The notes: a model not told the origin generated them from the sequence alone. A stretch of 64,000 nucleotides of DNA from DATKIY01 sp963726755 (GCA_963726755.1 CAVSDB010000001.1:124001-188000), one strand, 5' to 3'; positions 26,526-35,073 are shown, counted from the first letter of the stretch. Made by a program: numbers and translations.

Positions 26526-26550
26526 TGGCACTCGCTTAGGTTGAGTGCCA
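26526..26550. promoter_or_regulatory. CIRCE-like inverted repeat (HrcA operator candidate)
   Basis: TGGCACTC-N9-GAGTGCCA is a perfect 8-bp inverted repeat with exactly the 9-bp spacer of CIRCE (consensus TTAGCACTC-N9-GAGTGCTAA). The GCACTC/GAGTGC core is intact. It lies between divergent genes, 25 bp from the fmdB start and about 28 bp from the first crcB start, so it could affect either. Confidence 0.65.
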
Positions 26551-26577
26551 ATCGTACGGCACCCCTACGGTGGCTGC

Positions 26578-26982
26578 GTGACCCGTCGAGAATTCGCCAC
26601 TGCTTGCCTGGTCGCGATCGGTGGCGCCGCCGGTGCGTTAGCGCGCTACGGCCTCGATCTCACCTGGCGCTGGAGCGTTCCGGAGTTCCCGTTAGCCACA
26701 TGGCTGGTCAACGTGAGCGGGTGTCTGGTCATCGGTTGCCTCCTAGTTCTGTTGCTGGAAGGCCCGCTCACAGCTTGGTGGCTGCGTCCGCTGTTAGCCG
26801 TCGGCTTGCTTGGGGGTTTCACCACGTTCTCGGCGTTCGCTGGTGAGTCCGTTCAGTTGATAGACGCAAGAGCGATCGCGACTGCCGCGACCTACATCAT
26901 CACGTCGCTAGTGGTGGGGTTGTTTGCCGTATGGATCTCCGCGACGATGACACGTCGGCTACTTCTCGGCCGTCGACCGTGA
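26578..26982 (+). CDS. crcB: Fluoride channel CrcB/Fluc, first copy
   Basis: 134 aa from GTG 26578. Four hydrophobic helices and the motifs GGAAGALARYGL, WLVNVSGCLVIG (the Asn of the fluoride path) and GLLGGFTTFSAFAGE (the TTFS Phe-box) identify CrcB. The two-gene arrangement with a second, different CrcB 0.4 kb on suggests a heterodimeric channel, as in Gram-positive bacteria. I found no fluoride-riboswitch consensus upstream. Confidence 0.93.
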   Translation: MTRREFATACLVAIGGAAGALARYGLDLTWRWSVPEFPLATWLVNVSGCLVIGCLLVLLLEGPLTAWWLRPLLAVGLLGGFTTFSAFAGESVQLIDARAIATAATYIITSLVVGLFAVWISATMTRRLLLGRRP

Positions 26983-27003
26983 ACTCGACGATGGGGGCCT
27001 GAG

Positions 27004-27369
27004 ATGACGCAACTACACGGTCCCGCCCTGCGGATGACCATCATCGTCGGTGAGGACGATGTCTGGCATCACCGTCCGGTCTACAACGAGATCGTTGTGC
27101 GCGCGCGTGAGGCCGGTATGTCAGGGGCGACGGTGACGCGGGGAGTCGAGGGTTTCGGTCGTCGCTCGATCGTTCACACCAGTCGGCTGGTCTCACTGTC
27201 CAGCGATCTGCCCGTCGTCATCACGCTCGTCGACGAAGCCCCGAAGATTCGGGGCTTCCTCTCGACAGTTGAAGAAGTCGTCAGTGGTGGGCTGGTAACC
27301 CTTGAGGAGGTAGAGGTCGTGCGCTATGTCGGCAGCCACGAACCCCCGGGCGACCGACCCGCACGGTGA
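27004..27369 (+). CDS. DUF190 (PII-like fold) protein between two crcB genes
   Basis: 121 aa. GPALRMTIIVGEDDVWHHRPVYNEIVVRAREAGMSGATVTRGVEGFG..IVHTSRLVSLSSDLPVVITLVDE is the DUF190 signature, related in fold to PII-type signalling proteins. It follows crcB by 21 bp, and its stop overlaps the second crcB start (GTGA). This context strongly links it to fluoride export, perhaps as a regulator or ligand sensor, although its biochemical role is unproven. Confidence 0.88.
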   Translation: MTQLHGPALRMTIIVGEDDVWHHRPVYNEIVVRAREAGMSGATVTRGVEGFGRRSIVHTSRLVSLSSDLPVVITLVDEAPKIRGFLSTVEEVVSGGLVTLEEVEVVRYVGSHEPPGDRPAR

Positions 27370-27719
27370 GCGCGCTTTACATCGCGGTCGGCGCCGCCAT
27401 CGGTGCGCCAGTTCGCTGGTGGGTCGACCAATTGGTGCAGCGACGATGGGCACCGGTAATCCCGTGGGGGACGTTCACCGTCAACGTTGCTGGCTCGTTC
27501 ATCCTCGGCGTTCTCCTGGCTACCGCGCCGCACAACCACACACTTGTGCTGTTCCTGGGTGTTGGTTTCTGCGGAGCGCTCACCACATTCAGTTCGTTCG
27601 CGTGGGAGTCGTACAAGTTGGCTGAGGACGGAGCGGAGATGTTCGCCTGGTTCAACGTGGTCGGCTCGCTGGTCGGTTGCCTAGTCGCGGCCGGGATTGG
27701 TTACTGGCTGGTCGGCTAG
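27366..27719 (+). CDS. crcB: Fluoride channel CrcB/Fluc, second copy
   Basis: 117 aa from a GTG overlapping the DUF190 stop by 4 bp. AIGAPVRWWVDQL, FTVNVAGSFILG and CGALTTFSSFAWES are the CrcB landmarks, and there are four transmembrane helices. It is clearly different in sequence from the first copy, consistent with two subunits of a hetero-oligomeric fluoride channel. It ends convergently with the FTHF cyclo-ligase gene, sharing 4 bp. Confidence 0.93.
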   Translation: MSALYIAVGAAIGAPVRWWVDQLVQRRWAPVIPWGTFTVNVAGSFILGVLLATAPHNHTLVLFLGVGFCGALTTFSSFAWESYKLAEDGAEMFAWFNVVGSLVGCLVAAGIGYWLVG

Positions 27720-28273
27720 GTCAACAATCCGTCGACCCGACGGTCATGCGGATCCTCAGGCAAGGGTTGTGTCAACCGCTCATCGTCGAACACGATCGCC
27801 AGTACTGGTGTTTCAGCACTCACGTAGGTGAGAGCTCGGTCGTAGCAACCGGCACCGTGTCCGATTCGGCGACCCTGTTGATCGACGGCCAGTGCTGGCG
27901 CCAACACGACATCGACGGTGCCCACTGCGGCTGGGCCAAGGCGCGGTCCGTCGGGTTCCAGCAGGCCGTAGCCAGCGGGGACCAGCGACTTCGCCCCCTC
28001 GTACTGCGCCCAGTCCAGACTGAAGTCGGGGAGTACGACGGGAAGCAGGACCCGAACTCCCCGGTTATGCAGCGCTTCAACAAGGGGCAGAGTGTGCGGC
28101 TCGTCTCCGACGCCAACATAGAGCGCCACGCTGGTTGCCGCATCGAGGGCTGGATGGTGTGCCTGCACGAGGCGTGATGCGAACCGCTGTCGATCCTCGA
28201 CTGTCCGGGAGTGTCGTTGATCCCGCATGCGGGATCGAATCTCAGCCTTACTGGGCTGCTCCGAACGGGTCAT
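27716..28273 (-). CDS. 5-formyltetrahydrofolate cyclo-ligase
   Basis: 185 aa from ATG 28273 (MTRSEQPSKAEIRSRMRDQR); longer starts would extend into the divergent gene. The conserved features are SKAEIRSRMRDQR, LPVVLPDFSLDWAQYEG, GYGLLEPDG, VLAPALAVDQQGRRIGHGAGCYDR (ATP/folate site GxGxGYYD type, here GHGAGCYDR) and IVFDDE. It converts 5-formyl-THF to 5,10-methenyl-THF using ATP. Note Cys replaces the usual first Tyr of GYYDR. Confidence 0.92.
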   Translation of the reverse strand: MTRSEQPSKAEIRSRMRDQRHSRTVEDRQRFASRLVQAHHPALDAATSVALYVGVGDEPHTLPLVEALHNRGVRVLLPVVLPDFSLDWAQYEGAKSLVPAGYGLLEPDGPRLGPAAVGTVDVVLAPALAVDQQGRRIGHGAGCYDRALTYVSAETPVLAIVFDDERLTQPLPEDPHDRRVDGLLT

Positions 28274-28361
28274 ACCACCATCATGGCCCTGTCGGTTCGG
28301 CCGCTCACCACCCATGATGTTGTTAGGGGGCGTCGCTGGCCGCAAGGGCGAGAGGAGGCCC

Positions 28362-30341
28362 ATGACGTTTCGAACGCGCCTCGCCCTGATTCTTGGGGCC
28401 TTGGTCCTCATCCCGCTTGTTGCCGCAGCCCTCCTCGTCGTCTACGCCGTACCGCGTGCAACGCAGGACCGCGCTGACTCACTGGTGGTTTCGACGAGGT
28501 CGTCGGTGACTGCCGCCCTAACAACAGAGTGTCAGCGGTCACAGGTCGCAGCCCGCTCCGTCGGACGCGACACCGCCTTCTTGTCGCCTAAGGCGGCGGC
28601 TCGGAATGCTGTGGACGACGGACTCGCCGACTGGGCCGCCTTGCTGTCGCAAGCTGGTCGAGTGCTCGGTGAGGCTGGCAATCTTCCGGACGGTGCACCT
28701 TCTGGCGGGGACGCCGACTGCGAAGAGGGAACCGCCGACGGGCCAAACGTGGTTGCGAACGTCGACATCCGGGTAACTGGCAAACCGGATCTAGCCGAGG
28801 CGCGGGCAGCGAACGTCGTCGACATCGAATACCTGGATCGGCTCAATTCGTCGATCGGGTTCACCGGAGATGTTGCGCTCCTCAATGGCGGAGAGGTTGT
28901 CGTGTCGTCATCGGATCATTCGATCCAGGCGACGCAGATGCTGAAGGCTCTGGATGCAACGACGGGCGATGCGGGTGTGGTCAACCAAGGTGGCTTCACT
29001 ATGTCGGTGGCAAAGGCTGCTCCCGGTATGCCCTTCGACGTGGTCGTCGCGGTACGAAGTCCGGACAACGCATTACTGATTCAAACGGTGTTCCTCGTTG
29101 TCCTCGTTGCCGTCGTTCTGGCGATCTTCGTCGCGGTGATCGTCGCGCGTGACATGACCCAACCCCTTGAGGACGTTACTGAGGCAGCCGAGTTCGTGGC
29201 GTCCGGGGACCTGACGCGGCGGATTGACATCCAGCGTGACGATGAGATCGGCAGACTGGCAACCGCGTTCAACCACATGACCGATGAGTTGCGCGAGTAC
29301 GTTCAAGCGCTGGAAGGCAGTCGCGACGCGCTTCGAGGCAACCTCGATCGACTGGGGGATGCGCTCTCGGCGACGCATGACTTGCAGACTCTGCTGCCAG
29401 TCGTCCTAGAGACCGCGATGTCGAGCGTTGGTGCGGGCGCTGGTCTGGTGCTGCTCGGTGATGCGACTGGAGACCTAACAGTGCAGACCGAACACGGGAT
29501 GCGTACTCGTGGTTTGAAGGTGCCGCATTCGGTTGTGGTGGGGGAGGGCCTGTTGGGGTCGGTCGCTGGCAGTGGCTTGGCGGCGCGCGGCATCATCGGT
29601 TCGAACGACGAGTTGCAAGCGATGCCGGACGAGCCGCAAGAGGGTGAGGTCCTGGCCGTTCCGCTGCGTCGATCACCACAAGTCTTCGGTGTCATCGCGT
29701 TGTTCGCACCAAGTGGTGAGAGGCACTTCTCGCAAGAAGACGAGTCAGCGCTGATGGCGTTGGCGGGACAAGCCGCCATCGCCGTGGATAACGTCATGTT
29801 GCACTCCGAGGCGCAGCGGGCATCGACCATCGACTCGCTCACCGGGCTATGGAACTTTCGCTACCTCACCGACAGTCTCAATCGTGAGATCGAACGTGCT
29901 ATTCGATTCGATCGCTCACTCTCGCTGCTGATGCTGGACTTGGACTGGTTCAAGCGGGTCAATGACACGCACGGTCATCAGCGCGGCGACGACGTTCTCC
30001 GCGAGTTCGCCACCCGCGTCACTGTCGAGATTCGCGAAGTCGACACCCTGGCCCGGTACGGCGGCGAGGAGTTCGTCCTCGTGCTGCCAGAGACGACGAC
30101 CAGTGGTGCGGTTCGACTAGCCGAGCGAATCTGCGAGGCGATTCGTGGCTACCCATTCGGGGCCGCAGGAGAAACGCCGCTTCCAGTGACGGTGTCCATC
30201 GGTGTGGCTGTCTTCCCGCAACATGCCGCGTCTGCCACGGCGTTGCTTCGGGCTGCCGACCGCGCGCTTTACCAGGCCAAGAACTCCGGTCGCGACCGCT
30301 GGTCCGTGGCTGAACCGTCGAATGTGACAGCCGACCGATAG
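28362..30341 (+). CDS. Membrane diguanylate cyclase with HAMP, GAF and GGDEF domains
   Basis: 659 aa from ATG 28362 with AGAGGAGG upstream. An N-terminal helix, an extracytoplasmic sensor of about 220 residues, and a second helix (FLVVLVAVVLAIFVAVIVA) lead to a HAMP domain (DMTQPLEDVTEAAEFVASGDLTRRI). A GAF domain follows (about 370-500), then a GGDEF domain with GGEEF intact and an inhibitory RxxD (REVD) five residues before it. It should make cyclic di-GMP with product feedback. No degenerate site is seen, so it is likely active. It is divergent from the cyclo-ligase gene. Confidence 0.93.
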   Translation: MTFRTRLALILGALVLIPLVAAALLVVYAVPRATQDRADSLVVSTRSSVTAALTTECQRSQVAARSVGRDTAFLSPKAAARNAVDDGLADWAALLSQAGRVLGEAGNLPDGAPSGGDADCEEGTADGPNVVANVDIRVTGKPDLAEARAANVVDIEYLDRLNSSIGFTGDVALLNGGEVVVSSSDHSIQATQMLKALDATTGDAGVVNQGGFTMSVAKAAPGMPFDVVVAVRSPDNALLIQTVFLVVLVAVVLAIFVAVIVARDMTQPLEDVTEAAEFVASGDLTRRIDIQRDDEIGRLATAFNHMTDELREYVQALEGSRDALRGNLDRLGDALSATHDLQTLLPVVLETAMSSVGAGAGLVLLGDATGDLTVQTEHGMRTRGLKVPHSVVVGEGLLGSVAGSGLAARGIIGSNDELQAMPDEPQEGEVLAVPLRRSPQVFGVIALFAPSGERHFSQEDESALMALAGQAAIAVDNVMLHSEAQRASTIDSLTGLWNFRYLTDSLNREIERAIRFDRSLSLLMLDLDWFKRVNDTHGHQRGDDVLREFATRVTVEIREVDTLARYGGEEFVLVLPETTTSGAVRLAERICEAIRGYPFGAAGETPLPVTVSIGVAVFPQHAASATALLRAADRALYQAKNSGRDRWSVAEPSNVTADR

Positions 30342-30350
30342 ATTCGGTCC

Positions 30351-31265
30351 ATGAGTTCAGCGCAAACCCGTCCAGGCAAGGCAGTGATCCCAGCCGCTGG
30401 CCTGGGCACCCGATTCTTACCGGCGACCAAAGCGGTGCCGAAAGAGATGTTGCCAGTCGTCGACAAGCCTGCGATCCAGTACGTCGTCGAAGAGGCGGTG
30501 GCTGCGGGCTTGAGCGATGTATTGCTGATCACCGGCCGCAACAAGCGTCCGCTTGAGGATCACTTCGATCGCAATGTCGAACTCGAACTCGCGCTGGAAG
30601 CCAAGGGCGACAAGGCGCGGCTCGAGGCGGTTCGCTCGTCGAGCGAATTGGCGCAGGTTCACTACGTCCGCCAGGGCGACCCCAAGGGACTAGGGCACGC
30701 CGTACTAGTGGCTGCCGAGCACGTTGGTGACGAGCCGTTCGCGGTGCTGCTGGGCGACGACTTGATCGATGAACGCGACCCGTTGTTGTCGCGGATGCTC
30801 GAGGTTCAGGCCGCTTTGGGCGGATCAGTCGTCGCGCTGATGGAGGTCCCGCAGTCGATGATTTCGTTGTACGGCTGCGCTGCCGTGGTGCCTACGCAGG
30901 AGGCAGACGTCGTCGGGATCACTGCGTTGATTGAGAAGCCAGCGGTTGAAGAAGCGCCGAGTAACCTCGCAGTGATCGGACGCTACGTCTTGCACCCCGC
31001 CGTGTTTGAGGTGCTCCGTAACACGCCGCCGGGTCGTGGTGGAGAGATCCAACTCACCGATGCGCTGCAGACGTTGGCCACGATGCCGGCCGACGCCGGT
31101 GGCACCGTCCATGGCGTGGTGTTCCGCGGACGCCGTTACGACACTGGCGACCGCGTCGACTACCTCAAGGCCGTGGTTCAGTTGGCGTGCGACCGAGAAG
31201 ATCTCGGTCCGGAGTTAATGCAGTGGTTGAAAGAGTTCGTTACGACAGAACGGCCGAAGTCATGA
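30351..31265 (+). CDS. galU: UTP-glucose-1-phosphate uridylyltransferase
   Basis: 304 aa. The nucleotidyltransferase opening AAGLGTRFLPATKAVPKEMLPVVDKPAIQY, then GLGHAVL, LLGDDLID and ..GEIQLTDALQ are standard for bacterial GalU. It forms UDP-glucose for cell-envelope glycans. It is 9 bp after the diguanylate cyclase stop, and its TGA overlaps the ATG of the glp gene (ATGA), so it probably heads a translationally coupled run of division and molybdenum-cofactor genes. Confidence 0.95.
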   Translation: MSSAQTRPGKAVIPAAGLGTRFLPATKAVPKEMLPVVDKPAIQYVVEEAVAAGLSDVLLITGRNKRPLEDHFDRNVELELALEAKGDKARLEAVRSSSELAQVHYVRQGDPKGLGHAVLVAAEHVGDEPFAVLLGDDLIDERDPLLSRMLEVQAALGGSVVALMEVPQSMISLYGCAAVVPTQEADVVGITALIEKPAVEEAPSNLAVIGRYVLHPAVFEVLRNTPPGRGGEIQLTDALQTLATMPADAGGTVHGVVFRGRRYDTGDRVDYLKAVVQLACDREDLGPELMQWLKEFVTTERPKS

Positions 31266-32485
31266 AGTCCGTCGAACAACACCAGGCTGATGTACTCAGT
31301 GGCATTTCCCCGCTCGATCCACTGGACCTTCGAATCCTCGATGCCCAGGGCTGCACTCTTAGCGACGATGTCACAGCGCCTTGGGATCTGCCACCGTTCA
31401 CCAACTCGGCGATGGACGGCTACGCGGTCAGGGCCAGTGATGTCGCGAAGGCCACAGAGTCCAACCCCGTGAAACTGCCAGTGGTCGGCGACATTCCAGC
31501 TGGGCACTCGGGGGCCCTGGGAGTTTCACCGGGACAGACGGCACGCATCATGACCGGTGCGCCGATGCCTGCCGGTGCTGACGCCGTCGTTCCGTTGGAG
31601 TGGACCGACGAGGGTCTGGTCGACGTCGAAATTCGGCGCGCGCCCCAACCCGATCAATTCGTCAGACACCAGGGCAGCGACACCACAGCTGGATCGACCG
31701 TGCTCACGGCAGGGACGAGGTTAGGCGCTCCGCAGATTGGTCTGCTGGCGGCCGTGGGTCGCAGTCGAGTCGTCGTGCGACCCCGACCTCGGGTTGTTGT
31801 GATGAGCACCGGAAGCGAACTTGTTGAGCCGGGCGAGCCGATTACCGGTGGCAAGATTCCCGACTCGAACAGTTTCATGCTGTCGGCTGCTGCACATGCA
31901 GCCGGAGCGACTGCCTACCGAATCGGTTTCGTGCCGGACGAGGCAACAATGTTGATGTCAACGATCGAGGATCAGTTGATCCGTGCCGACATGGTGATCA
32001 CGACCGGTGGCGTCAGCGTTGGTGCGTACGACATCGTCAAAGCGACGCTGGGGCGGTTGGGCACGGTGGCGTTCGACAAAGTTGCGATGCAGCCAGGGAT
32101 GCCGCAGGGGTTCGGTCATGTCGGTCCTGACAAGACGCCGATTTTCACCCTGCCCGGCAATCCGGTTTCGGCGTTCGTTTCTTTCGAAGTCTTCGTCCGT
32201 CCAGTGCTTCGTCGCATGCTCGACCTAGAACCGCTGCATCGCGCAACGGTTCGCGCGGTGCTGATGCAATCGGTCGACAGTCCGGCGGGCAAGCGTCAGT
32301 ACTTACGTTCGTCCCTGGCGGTAGAGGACGGCCGCTACGTGGTCCGTCCGGTCGGTGGAACGAGTTCTCACCTGCTGTCGACGTTGGCGCAGTCCGATTC
32401 GTTGATCGTCGTCGACGAAGACGTCACCCGCGTCGAAGAGGGTGACGCCGTCACGGTGATGCTGCTCGAACGGCGAGCTGGGTGA
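31262..32485 (+). CDS. glp: Gephyrin/MoeA-family protein (Glp/MoeA)
   Basis: 407 aa from ATG 31262. The MoeA/gephyrin-E motifs TNSAMDGYAV, IPAGH, RIMTGAPMPAGADAVVPLE, VVMSTGSELVEPG, TTGGVSVGAYD and LPGNPVSAFVSFEVFVRP are all present. MoeA inserts molybdate into molybdopterin. In Corynebacterium a MoeA-like protein (Glp) in a galU-linked cluster with a membrane partner GlpR instead links FtsZ to polar growth. Here moaC and moaB follow, so either or both roles are possible. Glp is preferred as the label because of the GlpR-like gene at 34117. Confidence 0.85.
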   Translation: MKSVEQHQADVLSGISPLDPLDLRILDAQGCTLSDDVTAPWDLPPFTNSAMDGYAVRASDVAKATESNPVKLPVVGDIPAGHSGALGVSPGQTARIMTGAPMPAGADAVVPLEWTDEGLVDVEIRRAPQPDQFVRHQGSDTTAGSTVLTAGTRLGAPQIGLLAAVGRSRVVVRPRPRVVVMSTGSELVEPGEPITGGKIPDSNSFMLSAAAHAAGATAYRIGFVPDEATMLMSTIEDQLIRADMVITTGGVSVGAYDIVKATLGRLGTVAFDKVAMQPGMPQGFGHVGPDKTPIFTLPGNPVSAFVSFEVFVRPVLRRMLDLEPLHRATVRAVLMQSVDSPAGKRQYLRSSLAVEDGRYVVRPVGGTSSHLLSTLAQSDSLIVVDEDVTRVEEGDAVTVMLLERRAG

Positions 32486-32952
32486 GCGAGTTCAGTCACC
32501 TCGACGAGCGTGGTGCGGCGCGAATGGTCGATGTGTCAGCCAAAGACATCACGGTTCGCACTGCAACTGCGACCGGCAGGGTGATGGTTTCCAGTGAAGT
32601 AGTGGGTTTACTGCGGGGTGGGGCTGTCCCCAAGGGTGACGCACTTGCTGTGGCGCGCATCGCTGGGATCCAAGCCGCCAAGCGGACCCCGGACCTCGTA
32701 CCGCTGTGTCATCCAATCGCGATCCATGGCGTTGACGTCGACCTGCAAGTAGCCGATGACCACGTGGCCATCACAGCGGTGGTTCGCACGGCCGATCGCA
32801 CGGGCGTTGAGATGGAGGCGCTGACGTGCGTCGCGGTAGCTGGGTTGGCGCTCATCGACATGGTCAAGGGCGTCGATCCAGCGGCGTCAATCGACGCGGT
32901 CGAGGTAGTGGAGAAGACGGGCGGCTCTTCAGGAAGTTGGCGCCGTGCGTGA
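32482..32952 (+). CDS. moaC: Cyclic pyranopterin monophosphate synthase MoaC
   Basis: 156 aa from a GTG overlapping the previous stop. MVDVSAKDITVRTATATGRV, VPLCHPI and GVEMEALTCVAVAGLALIDMVKGVDP are the MoaC signature, including the catalytic Lys and the His/Asp/Glu substrate residues. It acts with MoaA in the first step of molybdenum cofactor synthesis. MoaA is not in this window, so the pathway continues elsewhere. Confidence 0.95.
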   Translation: MSEFSHLDERGAARMVDVSAKDITVRTATATGRVMVSSEVVGLLRGGAVPKGDALAVARIAGIQAAKRTPDLVPLCHPIAIHGVDVDLQVADDHVAITAVVRTADRTGVEMEALTCVAVAGLALIDMVKGVDPAASIDAVEVVEKTGGSSGSWRRA

Positions 32953-33427
32953 GTCACTGACGATCAACGTCGTCTCCGTTTCTACTCGTGCCGCTACGGG
33001 CGTGTACGAAGACCGAACCGGCCCCCCGATGGTTGAGACGTTGCGTGCGATGGGGCACGAAGTCGCCGACCCCGTAGTTGTCGCCGACGGTGAACCGTTG
33101 GCGGAAGCGTTGACGGCGCTGCTGGCGGAGTCGCCTGACGTCATCATCACCTCTGGTGGCACCGGACTAACACCGAAGGATCTGACTCCTGAGGTAACTC
33201 GCCGGTTTCTGGATCGAGAGATCCCCGGTGTTGCCGAGGCGTTGCGACTCGACGGAAGATCGCGTGGCGTCGACACGGCCGCGTTGTCGCGTGGTGTTTG
33301 TGGAGTAGCAGGCAACACCTTGGTCGTTAACTTGCCGGGTTCGATGGGTGGCGCACGCGACGGTGTTGCCGTGTTGGCACCGTTGTTGACGCACGCCGTT
33401 GACCAGATTGCCGGGGGAGACCACTGA
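32945..33427 (+). CDS. moaB: MoaB/Mog-type molybdopterin-binding protein
   Basis: 160 aa from GTG 32945, overlapping moaC by 8 bp. RESLTINVVSVSTRAATGVYEDRTGP, ITSGGTGLTPKDLTPEV and VVNLPGSMGGARD match the MoCF/MogA fold, whose GGTG loop binds the pterin. MogA adenylylates molybdopterin before molybdate insertion. Together with MoaC and the MoeA-family protein it makes a partial cofactor operon. Confidence 0.93.
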   Translation: MRESLTINVVSVSTRAATGVYEDRTGPPMVETLRAMGHEVADPVVVADGEPLAEALTALLAESPDVIITSGGTGLTPKDLTPEVTRRFLDREIPGVAEALRLDGRSRGVDTAALSRGVCGVAGNTLVVNLPGSMGGARDGVAVLAPLLTHAVDQIAGGDH

Positions 33428-33447
33428 GCCGCGGCTGGCCGGTCACG

Positions 33448-34026
33448 TTGACCGAGGGACCGGTGTCGCTGCGTCCGATCCGGCGACGCGACGGCACGAC
33501 CTGGCGCGAGATCCGTCGGCGCAACGCCGACTGGTTACGTCCGTGGGAGGCGACCCAACCCGATCCGTCGATCCCGCCGCCTTCGTTCAACGCCATGGTC
33601 AGCGGCATGCGTGCGGAAGCCCGCGCGGGACGACTCCTGCCGTTCATCGTTACGTACGAGAAGCGGATGGTGGGGCAACTAACGATGGGTGGGATTACGT
33701 ACGGATCGGTGAGGGTTGGCCACATCGGTTACTGGATCGATCGGGCCTACGCCGGGCGCTCGATCATTCCGACGGGGGTGGCGCTGGCGTCCGATCACGC
33801 GTTCGGGGTGCTGCGACTACACCGCATCGAGATCTCGCTGCGACCGGAGAACCAGGCCAGCCAGCGGGTCGTTGAGAAGCTGGGCTTTCGATTCGAGGGG
33901 GTGCGACCGTCGTTTTTGCACATCGACGGCGAGTGGCGAGACCACCGGATCTACGCCTTGCATGCCGACGAGGTCCCCGAGGGCATGGTGAACCGGTGGC
34001 GGGCGTCCCGTGCGTCCGAGAAGTAG
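33448..34026 (+). CDS. GNAT N-acetyltransferase, RimJ-like
   Basis: 192 aa as drawn from TTG 33448. Homologues usually have a GWPV segment in front, which here lies in the open frame upstream. The only earlier start-like codon is CTG 33424, whose last two bases overlap the moaB stop (CTGA) and which has GGGGGA in front, so the true protein may be 8 residues longer. VSLRPIRRRDGTTWREIRRRNADWLRPWEAT and LHRIEISLRPENQASQRVVEKLGFRFEG (acetyl-CoA loop) define the RimJ-type family. Linked to glp and glpR in many actinobacteria. Confidence 0.85.
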   Translation: MTEGPVSLRPIRRRDGTTWREIRRRNADWLRPWEATQPDPSIPPPSFNAMVSGMRAEARAGRLLPFIVTYEKRMVGQLTMGGITYGSVRVGHIGYWIDRAYAGRSIIPTGVALASDHAFGVLRLHRIEISLRPENQASQRVVEKLGFRFEGVRPSFLHIDGEWRDHRIYALHADEVPEGMVNRWRASRASEK

Positions 34027-34116
34027 CTGCTGTCGATGTGACTGCCGTGACTCAGGGGGCGACACACCGAGAGCGCTACGGGAATGTGGCCGAGTGCACA
34101 CGTACCGTGAGGCCTC

Positions 34117-35073
34117 GTGAGCGGCAGTGGGTTGATCTATGCGGCGATCGCCCTCCTATGGGCCGCAGTACTGATCCCCATGTGGCTGAAGAGCCACGAT
34201 TCGTCCACCGGTGAGCGTTCTGCCGAGCGGTTTGGTCAGGCCATGCGAGTGCTGTCACGTCGCGCTGGCGCTGATGAAGTGCCGGACGCTGCCGACGAGG
34301 CCGCGTTAGAGCCGCGACGGGCTTCACCTCGCCGTCCGAGTCGCGAAAGACCCGCTGTCGCCGAGCAGCGCCCCCGCCGACAGGTGTCCTCACCTCGTAG
34401 GCGTCCTGCTCGCGCCAGCATCGCGCAGCGTCGTGCCCGCACACTCTTTGTCCTGCTAGGTGTCACCGCGCTCGTCGCGGTATTGGCCGTTGTGGGTGTG
34501 TTGCCCATGTGGGCACCGCTTCCCGTCGTCGTGCTCCTAGTCGCATTCGTCGTCCACCTACGCACCCAGGCGATGCGCAGTCAGACGGCTCGTCGACCGC
34601 GTCGTGAATCCAGCCGTACGGTCGAACCTGAAGTGAAGCGTCCGGTCGCTGAGCCGGCGCGTGAAGCTGCCCGCGAATCTGCCTGGACCTCGCGCTGGCG
34701 TACCGGATTCGCCACCGGCCCCTCGCGCGCGGTCGTTGTTGAGACGAAAGCAATGGGTGTGAGTGCGCATGCCGATGCTGTGGCCGGACGCCAGCCCGAG
34801 GTTGCGTTCGAGGATGACGAGGCGTGGCGTCCGAACCCGCTGCCGCTGCCGACGTACGTCACAGCCCCGAAGGCGATGCGTCCGATCCGAGTGATCGACC
34901 TGACCACGCCCGGTGCGTGGACGTCGGGTCGAGTGCTGGACGACGAAGCCACGCCGGACGAAGACCTGCTGGCTGCGGAGGTCGCGTCCGACGAACTCGA
35001 TGCCTTGCTCGAGCATGAGGCAGCACCTGCTCCGGCCGACGGCGACCCTTCGCGTCGCGCAGTCGGCGACTGA
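34117..35073 (+). CDS. GlpR/SepX-like divisome membrane protein
   Basis: 318 aa from GTG 34117. A first helix at the very N-terminus (SGLIYAAIALLWAAVLIPMWL) is followed by a basic cytosolic stretch, two closely spaced helices (about 108-150: TLFVLLGVTALVAVLAVV and LPVVVLLVAFVVHL), and a long acidic/Arg tail. This layout and the motif WLKSHD..ERSAERFGQAMRVL recall the actinobacterial GlpR/SepX family that recruits the MoeA-like Glp to the division site. Position behind galU, glp and a RimJ-like gene supports it. Identification is by layout and context, not alignment. Confidence 0.65.
   Translation: MSGSGLIYAAIALLWAAVLIPMWLKSHDSSTGERSAERFGQAMRVLSRRAGADEVPDAADEAALEPRRASPRRPSRERPAVAEQRPRRQVSSPRRRPARASIAQRRARTLFVLLGVTALVAVLAVVGVLPMWAPLPVVVLLVAFVVHLRTQAMRSQTARRPRRESSRTVEPEVKRPVAEPAREAARESAWTSRWRTGFATGPSRAVVVETKAMGVSAHADAVAGRQPEVAFEDDEAWRPNPLPLPTYVTAPKAMRPIRVIDLTTPGAWTSGRVLDDEATPDEDLLAAEVASDELDALLEHEAAPAPADGDPSRRAVGD

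Noticed and set aside
26500..26580. Fluoride riboswitch upstream of the first crcB
   Set aside because: The conserved GGNGAUGG...GCUGAUGAUGCC-type pattern is absent in this short gap; only the CIRCE-like repeat is seen.
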